Part shown: piece by piece, positions 1-8,475 of the stretch
Numbering within the stretch: position 1 is the first letter of the stretch
Layout of the letters: each line of letters begins with the position of its first letter
Source of the DNA: Streptomyces natalensis ATCC 27448
GTDB taxonomy: Bacteria > Actinomycetota > Actinomycetes > Streptomycetales > Streptomycetaceae
Direction: 5' to 3'
NCBI RefSeq assembly: GCF_000935125.1
Contig: NZ_JRKI01000015.1
Span: forward strand, 1 to 64,000
DNA length: 64,000 nt
Made by a program: the position numbers and the translations under genes
Notes under the pieces: model-generated
Told to the model about the DNA's origin: nothing
Databases searched by the model: none
Seen by the model: the letters and a program-made list of their open reading frames with translations, nothing else

Positions 1-171
1 AAGAGGCCGGTGGGGGCGGGCGTCGGGTGTCTCGTTCCCGTGACGCGCACTGGACAGCGCACGTTCGCCCCCACCGTCTTTTTCCCACCCCCTACGGGGA
101 GGTGCCGGGCCGTAGCGGCGGAGCCGTGTAGGGCCGGTACCGCTGCCGGACAGCCCCGCGCCAGCGGCAAC

Positions 172-310
172 GCCCGCCGCAGGCGCTACGGAGGGAAAGC
201 CAGAACGTCGGCTCAGGTAAAGCGCAGCGAACGGGCCCGCCGCAGGCGCAACGGCGAACAACACCCACGGCGGGAAAGCCGACAACGTGGGGCCCAGGCA
301 AAGCGCAGCG
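172..310. repeat. Imperfect direct repeat, about 60-75 bp per copy
   Basis: Two copies (about 172-229 and 235-310) share the 14-mer CCCGCCGCAGGCGC near their starts, GGGAAAGCC in the middle and AAAGCGCAGCG at their ends. The second copy carries about 17 extra bases. Together with positions 1-171, which show no convincing gene, this is the non-coding region upstream of the surface-protein gene. I do not recognise the repeat family. Confidence 0.5.
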
Positions 311-314
311 GACA

Positions 315-367
315 GGCGAAAATCACCTAATAGGGTGAACTGATCTCGCGTGGCTGCCCGTTCACCC
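315..367 (+). promoter_or_regulatory. Nested inverted repeats upstream of the LAETG surface protein
   Basis: GGGTGAAC (333-340) is repeated in inverted form as GTTCACCC (360-367). A smaller TCACC/GGTGA repeat surrounds the TAATAG stretch at 328-333. This may be an operator or a PhoP-like half-site pair. The PHO consensus is a direct repeat, so a PhoP role is only a guess. Confidence 0.25.
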
Positions 368-467
368 TCCGTGCGTCCACGATGTGCGGGTCGAGGTCGT
401 CGGCCCGCGCGATGTCCCCCATTGGCGCGGCCGGCGGCTCCATTTCTCTTGTGGGGGTTCCACTCAC

Positions 468-1562
468 GTGTCCACCAGTTCCACCGGCTTCTTCGGCAGG
501 CCCCGACGGCTCGCCGCGACCTTCGTCGCCGCCGCCCTCACGGCCGGCCCCGCCGTCCTCATGGGCGCCGTCCCGGCGCAGGCCACCGGCCGCACCCACG
601 GCTCCTCCGGCGCCGTCGTGCTCCGCACCGACCTGAACGTCGGGCTGCTCGCCAGGGCGCTCCAGGTGCCGCTGCGCGCCACCCTCGACGAGGTGCACGC
701 GCCCGGCTCCGCCGACAAGACGGCGCTCTCCGTCCGGCTCGACGGTATCGACCAGGGCCGGCCGTTCGGCGTGCTGCGCGCGGATGTCGCCACCGCGCGG
801 GCCACCGCCGACCGCCACAAGGCCGAGGGCTACGCCAACCTCGTGCATGCCAAGGTGCACGTCCCCGGGCTCGGGCGGCTGTCCCTGATCGAGGTCCGGC
901 AGGTGACGTCGCGGGCGGTGTGCGCGGCGGGCGAGCGGCCGCGTGCCACGTCGAATGTGCTGGGCAGCGTGCTGGTCCTGGGCAAGAAGGTCACGCTGAA
1001 GGCGGGCGGGACGACGGACGTCAAGGTGCCCGGCGTCGGTGACGTCCGGCTCGATCTGTCGAAGCGGAGCGTGACGGGCCGCAGCGCGGCGGCGACCGCG
1101 CTGCAACTGAACGTCGGTGTCAACCCGTTGAAGCTGAATGTGGCCGAGGTCCGGGGGCGGGTCACGCTCGCCGAGGCGACCTGCGAGACGCCGCACGGCG
1201 GCTCGGGCGGGACGACGGGCGGGCAGACGGGAGGCCAGTCCGGGGGCGCCTCGGGCGGCCAGACCGGGGGCCAGTCCGGCGGTCAGTCGGGCGGTCAGTC
1301 GGGCGGCGCCTCAGGAGGTCAGACGGGCGGTCAGTCGGGCGGCCAGTCGACCGGTGGCCACTCCGGCGGCTCGTCCTCCGGCGGTACCCACGTGAACACC
1401 CCGTCCGGCTCCCACCCCGCTACGGGCGACCTCGCCGAGACCGGCAGCAGTTCGGCCACCCCGTACCTCGCCGGGGGCTCCGCCCTGCTGCTCGCCGCGG
1501 GCGCCGGGACGTTCGGCCTCATCCGCCGGCGCCGCACCGCCGCGCCGGACGGCCGCGGCTGA
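468..1562 (+). CDS. SCO1860-type LAETG sortase-anchored surface protein
   Basis: About 364 aa if started at the GTG at 468; an ATG at 384 in the same frame would add 28 residues that do not look like a signal peptide. The N-terminus has a basic stretch and a hydrophobic segment ending in AQA, typical of Sec export. The middle (about 60-240) is a beta-rich region conserved in streptomycetes. It is followed by a Gly/Gln/Ser repeat tract (GGQTGGQSGGASGG, coded at about 1200-1380) that probably spans the wall. The C-terminus has the sortase motif LAETG, a hydrophobic helix and an RRRR tail, so the protein should be wall-anchored by a class E sortase. It sits tail-to-tail with the cobalamin operon, as I remember for SCO1860. 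Its function is unknown. Confidence 0.85.
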   Translation: MSTSSTGFFGRPRRLAATFVAAALTAGPAVLMGAVPAQATGRTHGSSGAVVLRTDLNVGLLARALQVPLRATLDEVHAPGSADKTALSVRLDGIDQGRPFGVLRADVATARATADRHKAEGYANLVHAKVHVPGLGRLSLIEVRQVTSRAVCAAGERPRATSNVLGSVLVLGKKVTLKAGGTTDVKVPGVGDVRLDLSKRSVTGRSAAATALQLNVGVNPLKLNVAEVRGRVTLAEATCETPHGGSGGTTGGQTGGQSGGASGGQTGGQSGGQSGGQSGGASGGQTGGQSGGQSTGGHSGGSSSGGTHVNTPSGSHPATGDLAETGSSSATPYLAGGSALLLAAGAGTFGLIRRRRTAAPDGRG

Positions 1563-1642
1563 CAACCCCGTGCCCGTGCCGGTGCTGTGGGGGCGCCGGT
1601 GCGGGGACGGCCGGGGCACGCTCCGCACGGCGTGCCCCACCC

Positions 1643-1689
1643 CTCGCCGGGATCTCGTACGGGCGTGGTGCCTACGAGGTCCCGGCGAG
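1643..1689. terminator. Bidirectional hairpin between the surface protein and cobC
   Basis: CTCGCCGGGATCTCGTA (1643-1659) pairs with 1673-1689 over 17 positions with a single G-U pair and a 13-nt loop. It lies between two converging genes, so it probably terminates both. There is no U-tract, as is usual in Streptomyces. Confidence 0.65.
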
Positions 1690-1741
1690 ACCCCCGGCGA
1701 GGACGGCGCGCCGGGCCCCGGCTGCGCGCGCCGGGCCCCGC

Positions 1742-2911
1742 TCAGGACGCCGCCGCGCCCAGCACCTCCGCCAGCGCCGTCACGAGGCGGTCGGTGGTCG
1801 CCCGGTCCCGGACGGCGAGCCGCAGCCAGTCCGGGCCCAGGCCGGGGAAGGTGTCCCCGCGCCGTACCGCGAAGCCGCGCGCCCGCAGCCCGGCCCGTAC
1901 CGTCATGGCGTCCGGCAGCCGGATCAGCACGAACGGCGCCTCGGCCGGGCCGACCGCCCGCAGCGTCGGGAACTCGCCCAGCCGGGCCAGCAGATGGGCC
2001 CGGTCGGCGGCGATCTCCTCGGCCGCCGCGGCCGCCTCCGCCAGCGCCGCGGGCGTGGTGCAGGCCCGCGCCGCGGCCAGCGCGGGGCTGGAGACCGGCC
2101 ACAGCGGCTGCGCCCCGGCCAGATCGGCGATCAGGTCGGGCGCGGCCAGGACGTAGCCGATCCGCAGGCCCGCGAGCCCCCAGGTCTTGGTGAGGCTGCG
2201 CAGCACGACCAGCCCCGGCAGATCCGTCCGCCCGGCCAGCGCGGCCCGTTCCCCGGGCACCGCGTCCATGAACGCCTCGTCCACCACCAGCGTCCGGCCG
2301 GGCCGGGCCAGAGAAGCCAGGGTTTCGGCGGGATGCAGGACGGAGGTGGGGTTGGTGGGGTTGCCGACGACGACCAGATCGGCATCCGACGGGATCGCGT
2401 CCGCATCCAGCCGGAACCCGTCCCGTTCGGTCAGCAGCACCCGCTCCACCGTGTGCCCGGCGTCCCGCAGCGCCGCCTCGGGCTCGGTGAACTGCGGATG
2501 CACCACGACCGGCCGCTTCGCCCGGACGGCGCGGGCGAGCAGCACGAACGCCTCCGCGGCGCCCGACGTCAGCAGCACCCGCTCCACCGGCAGAGCGTGC
2601 CGCGCGGCCACCGCCCGGCGCGCCGCCCGGCCGTCCGGATACGCGGCGAGACCGTCCAGCGAGGCGGCGATCTCGGCCTTGAGCCAGGCCGGGGGAGTAC
2701 CGGCCCGGACGTTGACCGCCAGATCGGTCAGAGGGGTCGGATCGGTCGGGCCGGTCGGGCGGTTCGGATCGGCCGGGGCCGTCGGGTCCGACCCGTTTGC
2801 CCCCTCCGCCCCGTCCGCCGCCCGTACCTCGGCGTCGCCGTGGTGGCGCAGATCCGGTTCGTGGCCGGCCGCGGTCCCGGTCCCGGTGTCAGCGATTGCC
2901 CGCATGCGCAT
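1742..2911 (-). CDS. cobC: CobC-type PLP aminotransferase/decarboxylase of cobalamin synthesis
   Basis: About 389 aa, fold-type I PLP enzyme of the histidinol-phosphate-aminotransferase-like CobC/CobD family. This family supplies the aminopropanol arm (threonine-phosphate decarboxylase type) or is a paralogue of that enzyme. Visible landmarks are the Y-P-D-G segment near the start of the catalytic domain, VGNPTNPTS, VVDEAFMD, and SLTKTWGLAGLRIGY with the Schiff-base lysine. The first ~60 residues are a low-complexity Asp/Pro/Thr leader (TGPTDPTPLTD) coded by short repeats, so the translated start is uncertain; I use the ATG at 2911, which overlaps the end of cbiX. It is the last gene of the riboswitch-headed operon. 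Histidinol-phosphate aminotransferase is the main alternative, but the context argues for cobalamin. Confidence 0.85.
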   Translation of the reverse strand: MRMRAIADTGTGTAAGHEPDLRHHGDAEVRAADGAEGANGSDPTAPADPNRPTGPTDPTPLTDLAVNVRAGTPPAWLKAEIAASLDGLAAYPDGRAARRAVAARHALPVERVLLTSGAAEAFVLLARAVRAKRPVVVHPQFTEPEAALRDAGHTVERVLLTERDGFRLDADAIPSDADLVVVGNPTNPTSVLHPAETLASLARPGRTLVVDEAFMDAVPGERAALAGRTDLPGLVVLRSLTKTWGLAGLRIGYVLAAPDLIADLAGAQPLWPVSSPALAAARACTTPAALAEAAAAAEEIAADRAHLLARLGEFPTLRAVGPAEAPFVLIRLPDAMTVRAGLRARGFAVRRGDTFPGLGPDWLRLAVRDRATTDRLVTALAEVLGAAAS

Positions 2912-3848
2912 CCCGTTCCTGTGCGCCCCGGACGTCCCCGCCCCGCCCGTCCGCGTCGCCCGCCTCCGGCCCGTCCCCGTCGCCCGGCTCCTGCGCCGCA
3001 CCGTCCGCGTCCCGGGCGTCCTCCGCCGCCGCCCGGTGCTCGTCCGGCACGCCGCCCGCCACCGTCTCGCGGTAGCGCTCCATGACCACCTCGGCCACCT
3101 CGGGCGGAGTGCCCAGCACTCCGGCGCCCAGCACCTCGGTGTGCGGGTGCACCGCCGCCCACCCCTCGGTCTGCATCCGCAGCCGCTCCAGCAGGCCGCC
3201 GGGGAAGAAGAAGTACGGCAGGACCACGATCCGGCCCGGACCGCCCGCCGCCGGGGCCGCGGCGGCCAGCGCCCGGCACCGGTCGAGACCGGCCGGCACA
3301 TCGGGCGCCGCCTGCGTCAGGAACGCGGTCTCCACACCGGCGAAGCCGCGGCCCTCCCACAGCAGCCGCGCGGCCCGTACCACCTCGGCATTGGCATAGG
3401 GATCGCTCGCCCCGTGCCCCACCAGCAGCACCGTCGTCCGGGCCCGGTCCTCGGGCCGCCGCACCCCGCCGCCCAGCGCCTCGTCCAGCCGCCGCTCCAG
3501 CACCTCCAGCAGCCGGGGGTGCGGGCCCAGTTCGGCGCCGCAGGCGTGGTCGAGCCCGGGGTGGCGCCCGGCGGCCCGCGCCAGCGCGGCGTCCAGGGTC
3601 TCCCCGGCCCGACCGGTGGGGGCCAGCAGCAGCGGTACGGCGACGAGACGGGTGACGCCCCGTCCGGCCAGTTCGTCGACGGCGTCGCCCAGCGGCAGCG
3701 GTGAGTCGGCCGCGCCGAAGAACCCGCCGGCGACCGGCACGTCCGGATGGCGGGCGGCGAGCACCCGCACCAGCGTGCGCAGGGCCTCGGCCCCGCCTTC
3801 GTCACGGGTGCCGTGACCGGCGATGAGCAATGCGGGAGGGGTGGTCAC
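2889..3848 (-). CDS. cbiX: Sirohydrochlorin cobaltochelatase-like protein (CbiX)
   Basis: About 319 aa from a GTG at 3848, preceded by AAGGAGAC at ideal spacing. Two tandem chelatase-like halves are visible. The first has LIAGHGTRDEGG near the N-terminus, the second LLVGHGASDPYANAEV; the histidines in these motifs are the metal-binding and catalytic residues of CbiX/CbiK/HemH-type chelatases. A long form with two halves matches CbiXL. Its job is to insert cobalt or iron into sirohydrochlorin. The last ~50 residues are an Asp/Gly/Ala-rich low-complexity tail that overlaps the start of cobC. A ~165-bp gap separates it from the upstream cbiG/cobE gene, leaving room for an internal promoter, though I saw no clear one. 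Confidence 0.85.
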   Translation of the reverse strand: MTTPPALLIAGHGTRDEGGAEALRTLVRVLAARHPDVPVAGGFFGAADSPLPLGDAVDELAGRGVTRLVAVPLLLAPTGRAGETLDAALARAAGRHPGLDHACGAELGPHPRLLEVLERRLDEALGGGVRRPEDRARTTVLLVGHGASDPYANAEVVRAARLLWEGRGFAGVETAFLTQAAPDVPAGLDRCRALAAAAPAAGGPGRIVVLPYFFFPGGLLERLRMQTEGWAAVHPHTEVLGAGVLGTPPEVAEVVMERYRETVAGGVPDEHRAAAEDARDADGAAQEPGDGDGPEAGDADGRGGDVRGAQERDAHAGNR

Positions 3849-4012
3849 TGGGTCTCCTTGGTACCGGGGTTTCACTGTCGGGTGCCTTGTCGCCGATGAC
3901 CGTCGTCCGCCGATCCGGGTCACGGCGGAGCGGGTTGGGAGAGGTCATGACGATATCGGCAGCGGGGCAGGCGGTGGCGGGCACTCCCCTCCTACCAGCG
4001 GTAAGGACGGGG

Positions 4013-4423
4013 TTATCCGTTACTGCCCGGTACGGCGAGCGCGCAGGTGGCCCGCGCCGGGCGCCCCCGGGGCGCCGATTTCCGCTTGCCCGCGAGCAGT
4101 TGCCCGCCCGGCCCGGCGGCCAGCAGCGCGGCCGCCTCGGCGACGCTCGGCGTCCCGACGGCGGCCGCCACGGCCCCGGACGGCGCCGGAACCCCGACGG
4201 CGGCAAGCGCCCCGGCCGGATACGACCACAGCGGCACCCCCAGCCGCCGCGCCGCCCCGACCAGCCCCGGCTCGTCGGCCTTGGCCGCCACCGTCGCCAG
4301 CGCCGCCAGCGGGCGGTGCGCACATCCGGCCGCCGCGCGGGCGGCCGCGATCAGCTCCAGGACCTCGGACACCGGGACCCCGCGCCCGGCACCGACCCCG
4401 ACGACCACCGGGGCGCCGCTCAC
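4013..4423 (-). CDS. CbiG C-terminal/CobE-like cobalamin protein
   Basis: About 136 aa from a GTG at 4423 that overlaps the cobB stop (GTGA). The sequence VVVGVGAGRGVPVSEVLELI at the N-terminus and TVAAKADEPGLVGAARRLGV in the middle are characteristic of the CbiG C-terminal domain, known as CobE when it is a stand-alone protein. The family acts around opening of ring A (cobalt-precorrin-5A hydrolysis), but the exact role of stand-alone CobE is unclear. There is no CbiG N-terminal or central domain here. The last ~20 residues are basic and low-complexity. Confidence 0.75.
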   Translation of the reverse strand: MSGAPVVVGVGAGRGVPVSEVLELIAAARAAAGCAHRPLAALATVAAKADEPGLVGAARRLGVPLWSYPAGALAAVGVPAPSGAVAAAVGTPSVAEAAALLAAGPGGQLLAGKRKSAPRGRPARATCALAVPGSNG

Positions 4424-5790
4424 CGGAAGCCGGCCGCCGCGCTCGCCACCAGCCGCCGCGCCAGCGCCGGCTCGGCCGCCCAGTGCACATGCAGATACGA
4501 GGCATGCACCCCGCCGCTGACGAAACCCTCCACCCGCCGCTCGGGATGCGTCATCCCCCACGCGGGGGCGGCGCCCGCGCCCGGCTCCAGGGCCGTGCGG
4601 TGGAACTCGTGGCCGCGCACCCGCGTCCCGGCCGCCGCCATGGCGTTGTCGCTCAGCGCCACCGCCTCCCGGTAGCCCAGCGTGAGCCGTTCGGTCATCC
4701 GGGCGTCGGCGGGCAGCACCCCGCACATCGGCCGGCCGTCTATCGAGCGGGACAGATACAGCAGCCCGGCGCACTCCGCGGACACCGGTGCCCCGCCCGC
4801 GGCCAGGGCGGCCACCGCCGCCCGCAGCGGCGCGTTCGCCGACAGCTCCGGTGCGTACACCTCGGGGAAGCCGCCGCCGATCACCAACCCCCGGGTGCCG
4901 GACGGGAGTTGCTCGTCGCGCAGCGGATCGAAGGGCACCACCTCGGCGCCCGCCGCGGTCAGCAGCTCGGCATGCTCGGCATACGAGAAGGTGAACGCGG
5001 CGCCGCCCGCGACGGCGATCCGCGGCCGGTCGCCGCCGGTCCTGGGACCGGCCTCCGCGGCCGGGTCCCAGGGCACGTCCGGCAGCGCCGGCACCCCGCG
5101 CGCCAGCGCCAGCAGCGCCTCCAGATCGCAGCCCTCGCGCACCCGCGCGGCCAGCTCCCGTACCGACTCCACCGCCTCGGCGCGGCGTTCGGCGACCGGC
5201 ACCAGGCCCAGATGCCGCGAGGGCGTACGGGCCTGCCGGGTACGCCGCAGCGCGCCCAGCACCGGCACCCCCGACGAGTCCATCGCCTCGCGCAGCAGCG
5301 CCTCATGACGCTCCGAGCCGATCTTGTTGAGGATCACCCCGGCCAGCCGCACCTCCGGATCCCAGGACGCGAAGCCGTGCACCAGCGCGGCCACCGACCG
5401 GGACTGCGAGGAGGCGTCCACCACCAGCACCACCGGCGCCCGCAGCAGCTTCGCCACCTGCGCCGTCGACGACAGTTCGCCCCTACCGGACGCGCCGTCG
5501 AACAGCCCCATCACGCCCTCCACGACCGCCAGGTCCGCGCCCGCCGCGCCGTGCAGGAACAGCGGGGCGATCCGCTCCGGGCCGCACAGATACGCGTCCA
5601 GATTGCGGCCGGGGCGGCCGGTGGCCAGGGAGTGGTAGCCCGGGTCGATGTAGTCCGGCCCGACCTTGTGCGGCGAGACCGTCAGACCGGCCTCGGCGAA
5701 GGCCGCCATCAGGCCGGTGGCGACGGTCGTCTTGCCCGCGCCGGAGGAGGGCGCGGCGATGACGAGACGGGGGATCGCGGTCCCGGTCAT
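4420..5790 (-). CDS. cobB: Cobyrinate a,c-diamide synthase
   Basis: 456 aa, the usual CobB/CbiA length. The enzyme amidates the a and c side chains of cobyrinate using ATP and glutamine. The N-terminal ATPase domain has the P-loop PSSGAGKTTVATGL and VEGVMGLFDG. The C-terminal class I glutamine amidotransferase domain has VIGGGFPEVY and the nucleophile in SAECAGLLYL, with a downstream RGHEFH supplying the histidine. ATG at 5790 lies 7 bp after the cobO stop. It is translationally coupled to the following cbiG/cobE gene by a GTGA overlap. Confidence 0.95.
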   Translation of the reverse strand: MTGTAIPRLVIAAPSSGAGKTTVATGLMAAFAEAGLTVSPHKVGPDYIDPGYHSLATGRPGRNLDAYLCGPERIAPLFLHGAAGADLAVVEGVMGLFDGASGRGELSSTAQVAKLLRAPVVLVVDASSQSRSVAALVHGFASWDPEVRLAGVILNKIGSERHEALLREAMDSSGVPVLGALRRTRQARTPSRHLGLVPVAERRAEAVESVRELAARVREGCDLEALLALARGVPALPDVPWDPAAEAGPRTGGDRPRIAVAGGAAFTFSYAEHAELLTAAGAEVVPFDPLRDEQLPSGTRGLVIGGGFPEVYAPELSANAPLRAAVAALAAGGAPVSAECAGLLYLSRSIDGRPMCGVLPADARMTERLTLGYREAVALSDNAMAAAGTRVRGHEFHRTALEPGAGAAPAWGMTHPERRVEGFVSGGVHASYLHVHWAAEPALARRLVASAAAGFR

Positions 5791-5797
5791 GCCCAGC

Positions 5798-6397
5798 TCA
5801 CCATTCGATACCCCGCTGGCCCTTCTGGCCGGCGTCCATGGGGTGCTTGACCTTCGTCATGTCCGTCACGAGATCGGCGAAGTCCAGCAGCGGCTCGGGG
5901 GCGCCCCGCCCGGTGATCACGACGTGCTGGGTGCCGGGGCGGTCGCGCAGCACCGACACCACCTCGTCGGTGTCGATCCAGCCCCACTTCAGCGGGTAGG
6001 CGAACTCGTCCAGGACGTACAGCTTGTAGGTCTCCGCGGCGAGGTCGCGCCTGACCTGCGCCCAGCCCTCGCGCGCCGCCTCCTCGTTGCTGAACTGGGA
6101 GTCGCGCTGCACCCACGACCAGCCCTCGCCCATCTTGTGCCAGGCGACCGTCCCGCCCTCGCCGGAGTCGCCGAGCACCTTCAGCGCCCGCTCCTCGCCG
6201 ACCTTCCACTTCGCCGACTTCACGAACTGGAACACCCCGATCGGCCAGCCCTGGTTCCACGCCCGCAGCGCCAGACCGAAGGCCGCCGTGGACTTTCCCT
6301 TGCCGGTCCCGGTGTGCACGAACACCAGCGGCCGGTTGCGGCGCTGACGCGTGGTGAGCCCGTCGTCCGGTACGACGGTCGGTTGTCCCTGAGGCAT
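5798..6397 (-). CDS. cobO: Cob(I)yrinic acid a,c-diamide adenosyltransferase
   Basis: 199 aa, the normal size for CobO/CobA-type adenosyltransferases. It transfers the 5'-deoxyadenosyl group of ATP to Co(I) corrinoids. The P-loop HTGTGKGKSTAAFGLALRA is near residue 30, followed by GVFQFVKSAKW and LDEFAYPLKWGW. Its ATG shares one base with the TAA of the upstream chelatase gene (TAATG), so translation is probably coupled. Confidence 0.95.
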   Translation of the reverse strand: MPQGQPTVVPDDGLTTRQRRNRPLVFVHTGTGKGKSTAAFGLALRAWNQGWPIGVFQFVKSAKWKVGEERALKVLGDSGEGGTVAWHKMGEGWSWVQRDSQFSNEEAAREGWAQVRRDLAAETYKLYVLDEFAYPLKWGWIDTDEVVSVLRDRPGTQHVVITGRGAPEPLLDFADLVTDMTKVKHPMDAGQKGQRGIEW

Positions 6398-8475
6398 TAC
6401 GCGGCCCTCCGATGGTCTTGAACGGTCCGTACGAGCGCGGAGACGCTCTCCGCGCGCAGTTCGTCGAGGGTGACGGCGGTGCCGTGCAGCTCCCGGGCCA
6501 GCTCGGCCGCCAGGCCCAGCCGTACGGGGCCGGTCTCGCAGTCCACCACGACAGAGGCGGTGCCCTCGGCGGCCAGCAGCCGCCCCGCACGGGCGGCCCG
6601 CAGCCGCGGCTCCGGCCCGCCCGTCGCCCGCCCGTCCGTCACGACCACCAGCAGGGGCCGCCGCGAGGGATCCCGCAGCCGCTCCACCCGCAGCACCTCA
6701 TGGGCCCGCAGCAGCCCCTCCGACAGCGGCGTACGGCCCCCCGTCGGCAGCTGCGCCAGCCGCGCCGCGCCCGCCTCGACCGAGGACGTCGGCGGCAGCG
6801 CCAGCTCGGCGCCCTTCCCCCGGAAAGTGATCATGCCGATCTTGTCGCGCCGCTGGTAGGCGTCGAGCAGCAGCGAGAGCACCGCGCCCTTGACCGCGCC
6901 CATCCGCTTGCGCGCCGCCATCGACCCGGACGCATCCACGACGAACAGGACCAGATTGCCCTCCCGCCCCTCGCGCACCGCCTCGCGCAGATCGTCCCGG
7001 CGCACCACCAGCCCCGGGCCGCGGCGGCCGCGCGCATGCTGATGCGGCGCGGCGGCCCGTACGGTCGCCGACAGGTGCAGCGCGCCGAGGGCACCCTTGG
7101 GCCGCCGGGCCCCGGTGGTACGGCCATGGGCGGTACGGGCCCGCGAGCGGCGGCCGTCGGCGCCCTCGCCCAGCCCCGGAACGTCCAGCCGCCGCGTACG
7201 GAACGGCTCGGCGGCACCCACGGCTGCCTGTTCGCCGCCCTGTGCGGACGGCGCGGGCTGCCCGGCCGGCTCCTCCGGCGGCGCCCCGGGGGCATCCGCG
7301 TCCGGCCCGGTGGGCGGGGTCTGCTGCGCGGGGCCCTCCTGGCCGTCGCCCTGCGGGGGCACGCCGCCGGGCCCGCCGCCGTCCGGGCCGCCGTCGGGAC
7401 CGTCGTCCGGTCCGCCGTCCGGGCCCTCGGGCTCCGGATCCGGGTCGTCGTCCCCGTCCGCGCCGCCGAACTCCTCCAGCACCTCGTCCAGTTTGTCCTC
7501 GTCCAGGCCGGGCGCATCGAACGGATTGCGCCGCCTGCGGTGCGGCAGCGCCAGCAGCGCAGCCTGCCGGACGTCCTCCGAGCGGACCTCGGTCCGGCCC
7601 GCCCATGCGGCCAGCGCCGTCGCCGTCCGGGCCATCACGATGTCCGCGCGCATCCCGTCCACCTCGAACGCGGCGCAGGCCGCGGCGATCTGGTGCAGCG
7701 CCTTCTCGCCCAGGGCCACGTCCGGCAGCAGCGCCCGCGCCGCCGCGATCCGCTCCCGCAGCGCTGCCTCCTCGCCGGCCCAGCGCCCCGCGAAACCGGC
7801 CGGATCGTCCTCGTACGCCAGCCGCCGCCGGACGACCTCCACCCGCTGCGCCGGCTCCCGGGACGCCGCCACCTCGACGGTCAGCCCGAAGCGGTCCAGC
7901 AACTGCGGCCGCAGCTCGCCCTCTTCGGGGTTCATGGTCCCGACGAGCAGGAAACGGGAGGCATGGCGCACGGAGACGCCCTCGCGCTCCACATAGGAGG
8001 CGCCCATGGCGGCGGCGTCCAGCAGGAGGTCGATCAGGTGGTCGTGCAGCAGGTTGACCTCGTCGACGTACAGGATCCCGCGGTGCGCGTCGGCGAGCAG
8101 CCCCGGTTCGAACGCCTTCACCCCCTCGGACAGCGCCCGCTCGATGTCCAGCGCGCCGACCAGGCGGTCCTCGGAGGCACCGACCGGCAGTTCGACCATG
8201 CGCGTCAGACGGTCCTCGGACGCGTCCGCCTCGTGTGGGCCGTCGGGGCAACCGGGGTCGGGGTCGGCGGGGGCGCAGGCGAAGCGGCAGCCGGTGATGA
8301 CCTCGACGCTCGGCATCAGCGCTGCGAGACCGCGCACCGTCGTCGACTTGGCGGTGCCCTTCTCCCCGCGGACGAGGACGCCGCCGATGGCCGGCGAAAT
8401 GGCGTTCAACAGCAGGCCCAGGCGCATGTCGTCCATTCCGGCGACCGCAGTGAACGGGTAAGGCACCGATGCCAT
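6397..8475 (-). CDS. ChlI/ChlD-like (AAA plus vWA) cobaltochelatase subunit
   Basis: 692 aa fusion resembling Mg-chelatase I and D subunits. The N-terminal AAA+ domain has the Walker A motif VRGEKGTAKSTTVRGL and the Walker B region GILYVDEVNLLHDHLIDLLL. A central acidic/proline-rich linker (about 310-430) follows. The C-terminal vWA domain has the MIDAS motif DASGS in LFVVDASGSMAARKRM. In actinomycetes this protein is thought to work with the large CobN subunit for aerobic cobalt insertion. CobN is not next to it here and is absent from the window. The gene starts by TAATG overlap with cobQ and ends by TAATG overlap with cobO. Confidence 0.9.
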   Translation of the reverse strand: MASVPYPFTAVAGMDDMRLGLLLNAISPAIGGVLVRGEKGTAKSTTVRGLAALMPSVEVITGCRFACAPADPDPGCPDGPHEADASEDRLTRMVELPVGASEDRLVGALDIERALSEGVKAFEPGLLADAHRGILYVDEVNLLHDHLIDLLLDAAAMGASYVEREGVSVRHASRFLLVGTMNPEEGELRPQLLDRFGLTVEVAASREPAQRVEVVRRRLAYEDDPAGFAGRWAGEEAALRERIAAARALLPDVALGEKALHQIAAACAAFEVDGMRADIVMARTATALAAWAGRTEVRSEDVRQAALLALPHRRRRNPFDAPGLDEDKLDEVLEEFGGADGDDDPDPEPEGPDGGPDDGPDGGPDGGGPGGVPPQGDGQEGPAQQTPPTGPDADAPGAPPEEPAGQPAPSAQGGEQAAVGAAEPFRTRRLDVPGLGEGADGRRSRARTAHGRTTGARRPKGALGALHLSATVRAAAPHQHARGRRGPGLVVRRDDLREAVREGREGNLVLFVVDASGSMAARKRMGAVKGAVLSLLLDAYQRRDKIGMITFRGKGAELALPPTSSVEAGAARLAQLPTGGRTPLSEGLLRAHEVLRVERLRDPSRRPLLVVVTDGRATGGPEPRLRAARAGRLLAAEGTASVVVDCETGPVRLGLAAELARELHGTAVTLDELRAESVSALVRTVQDHRRAA

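Noticed and set aside
3802..3950. Small ORF between cbiG/cobE and cbiX
   Set aside because: No ribosome site; it runs into cbiX in the wrong frame.
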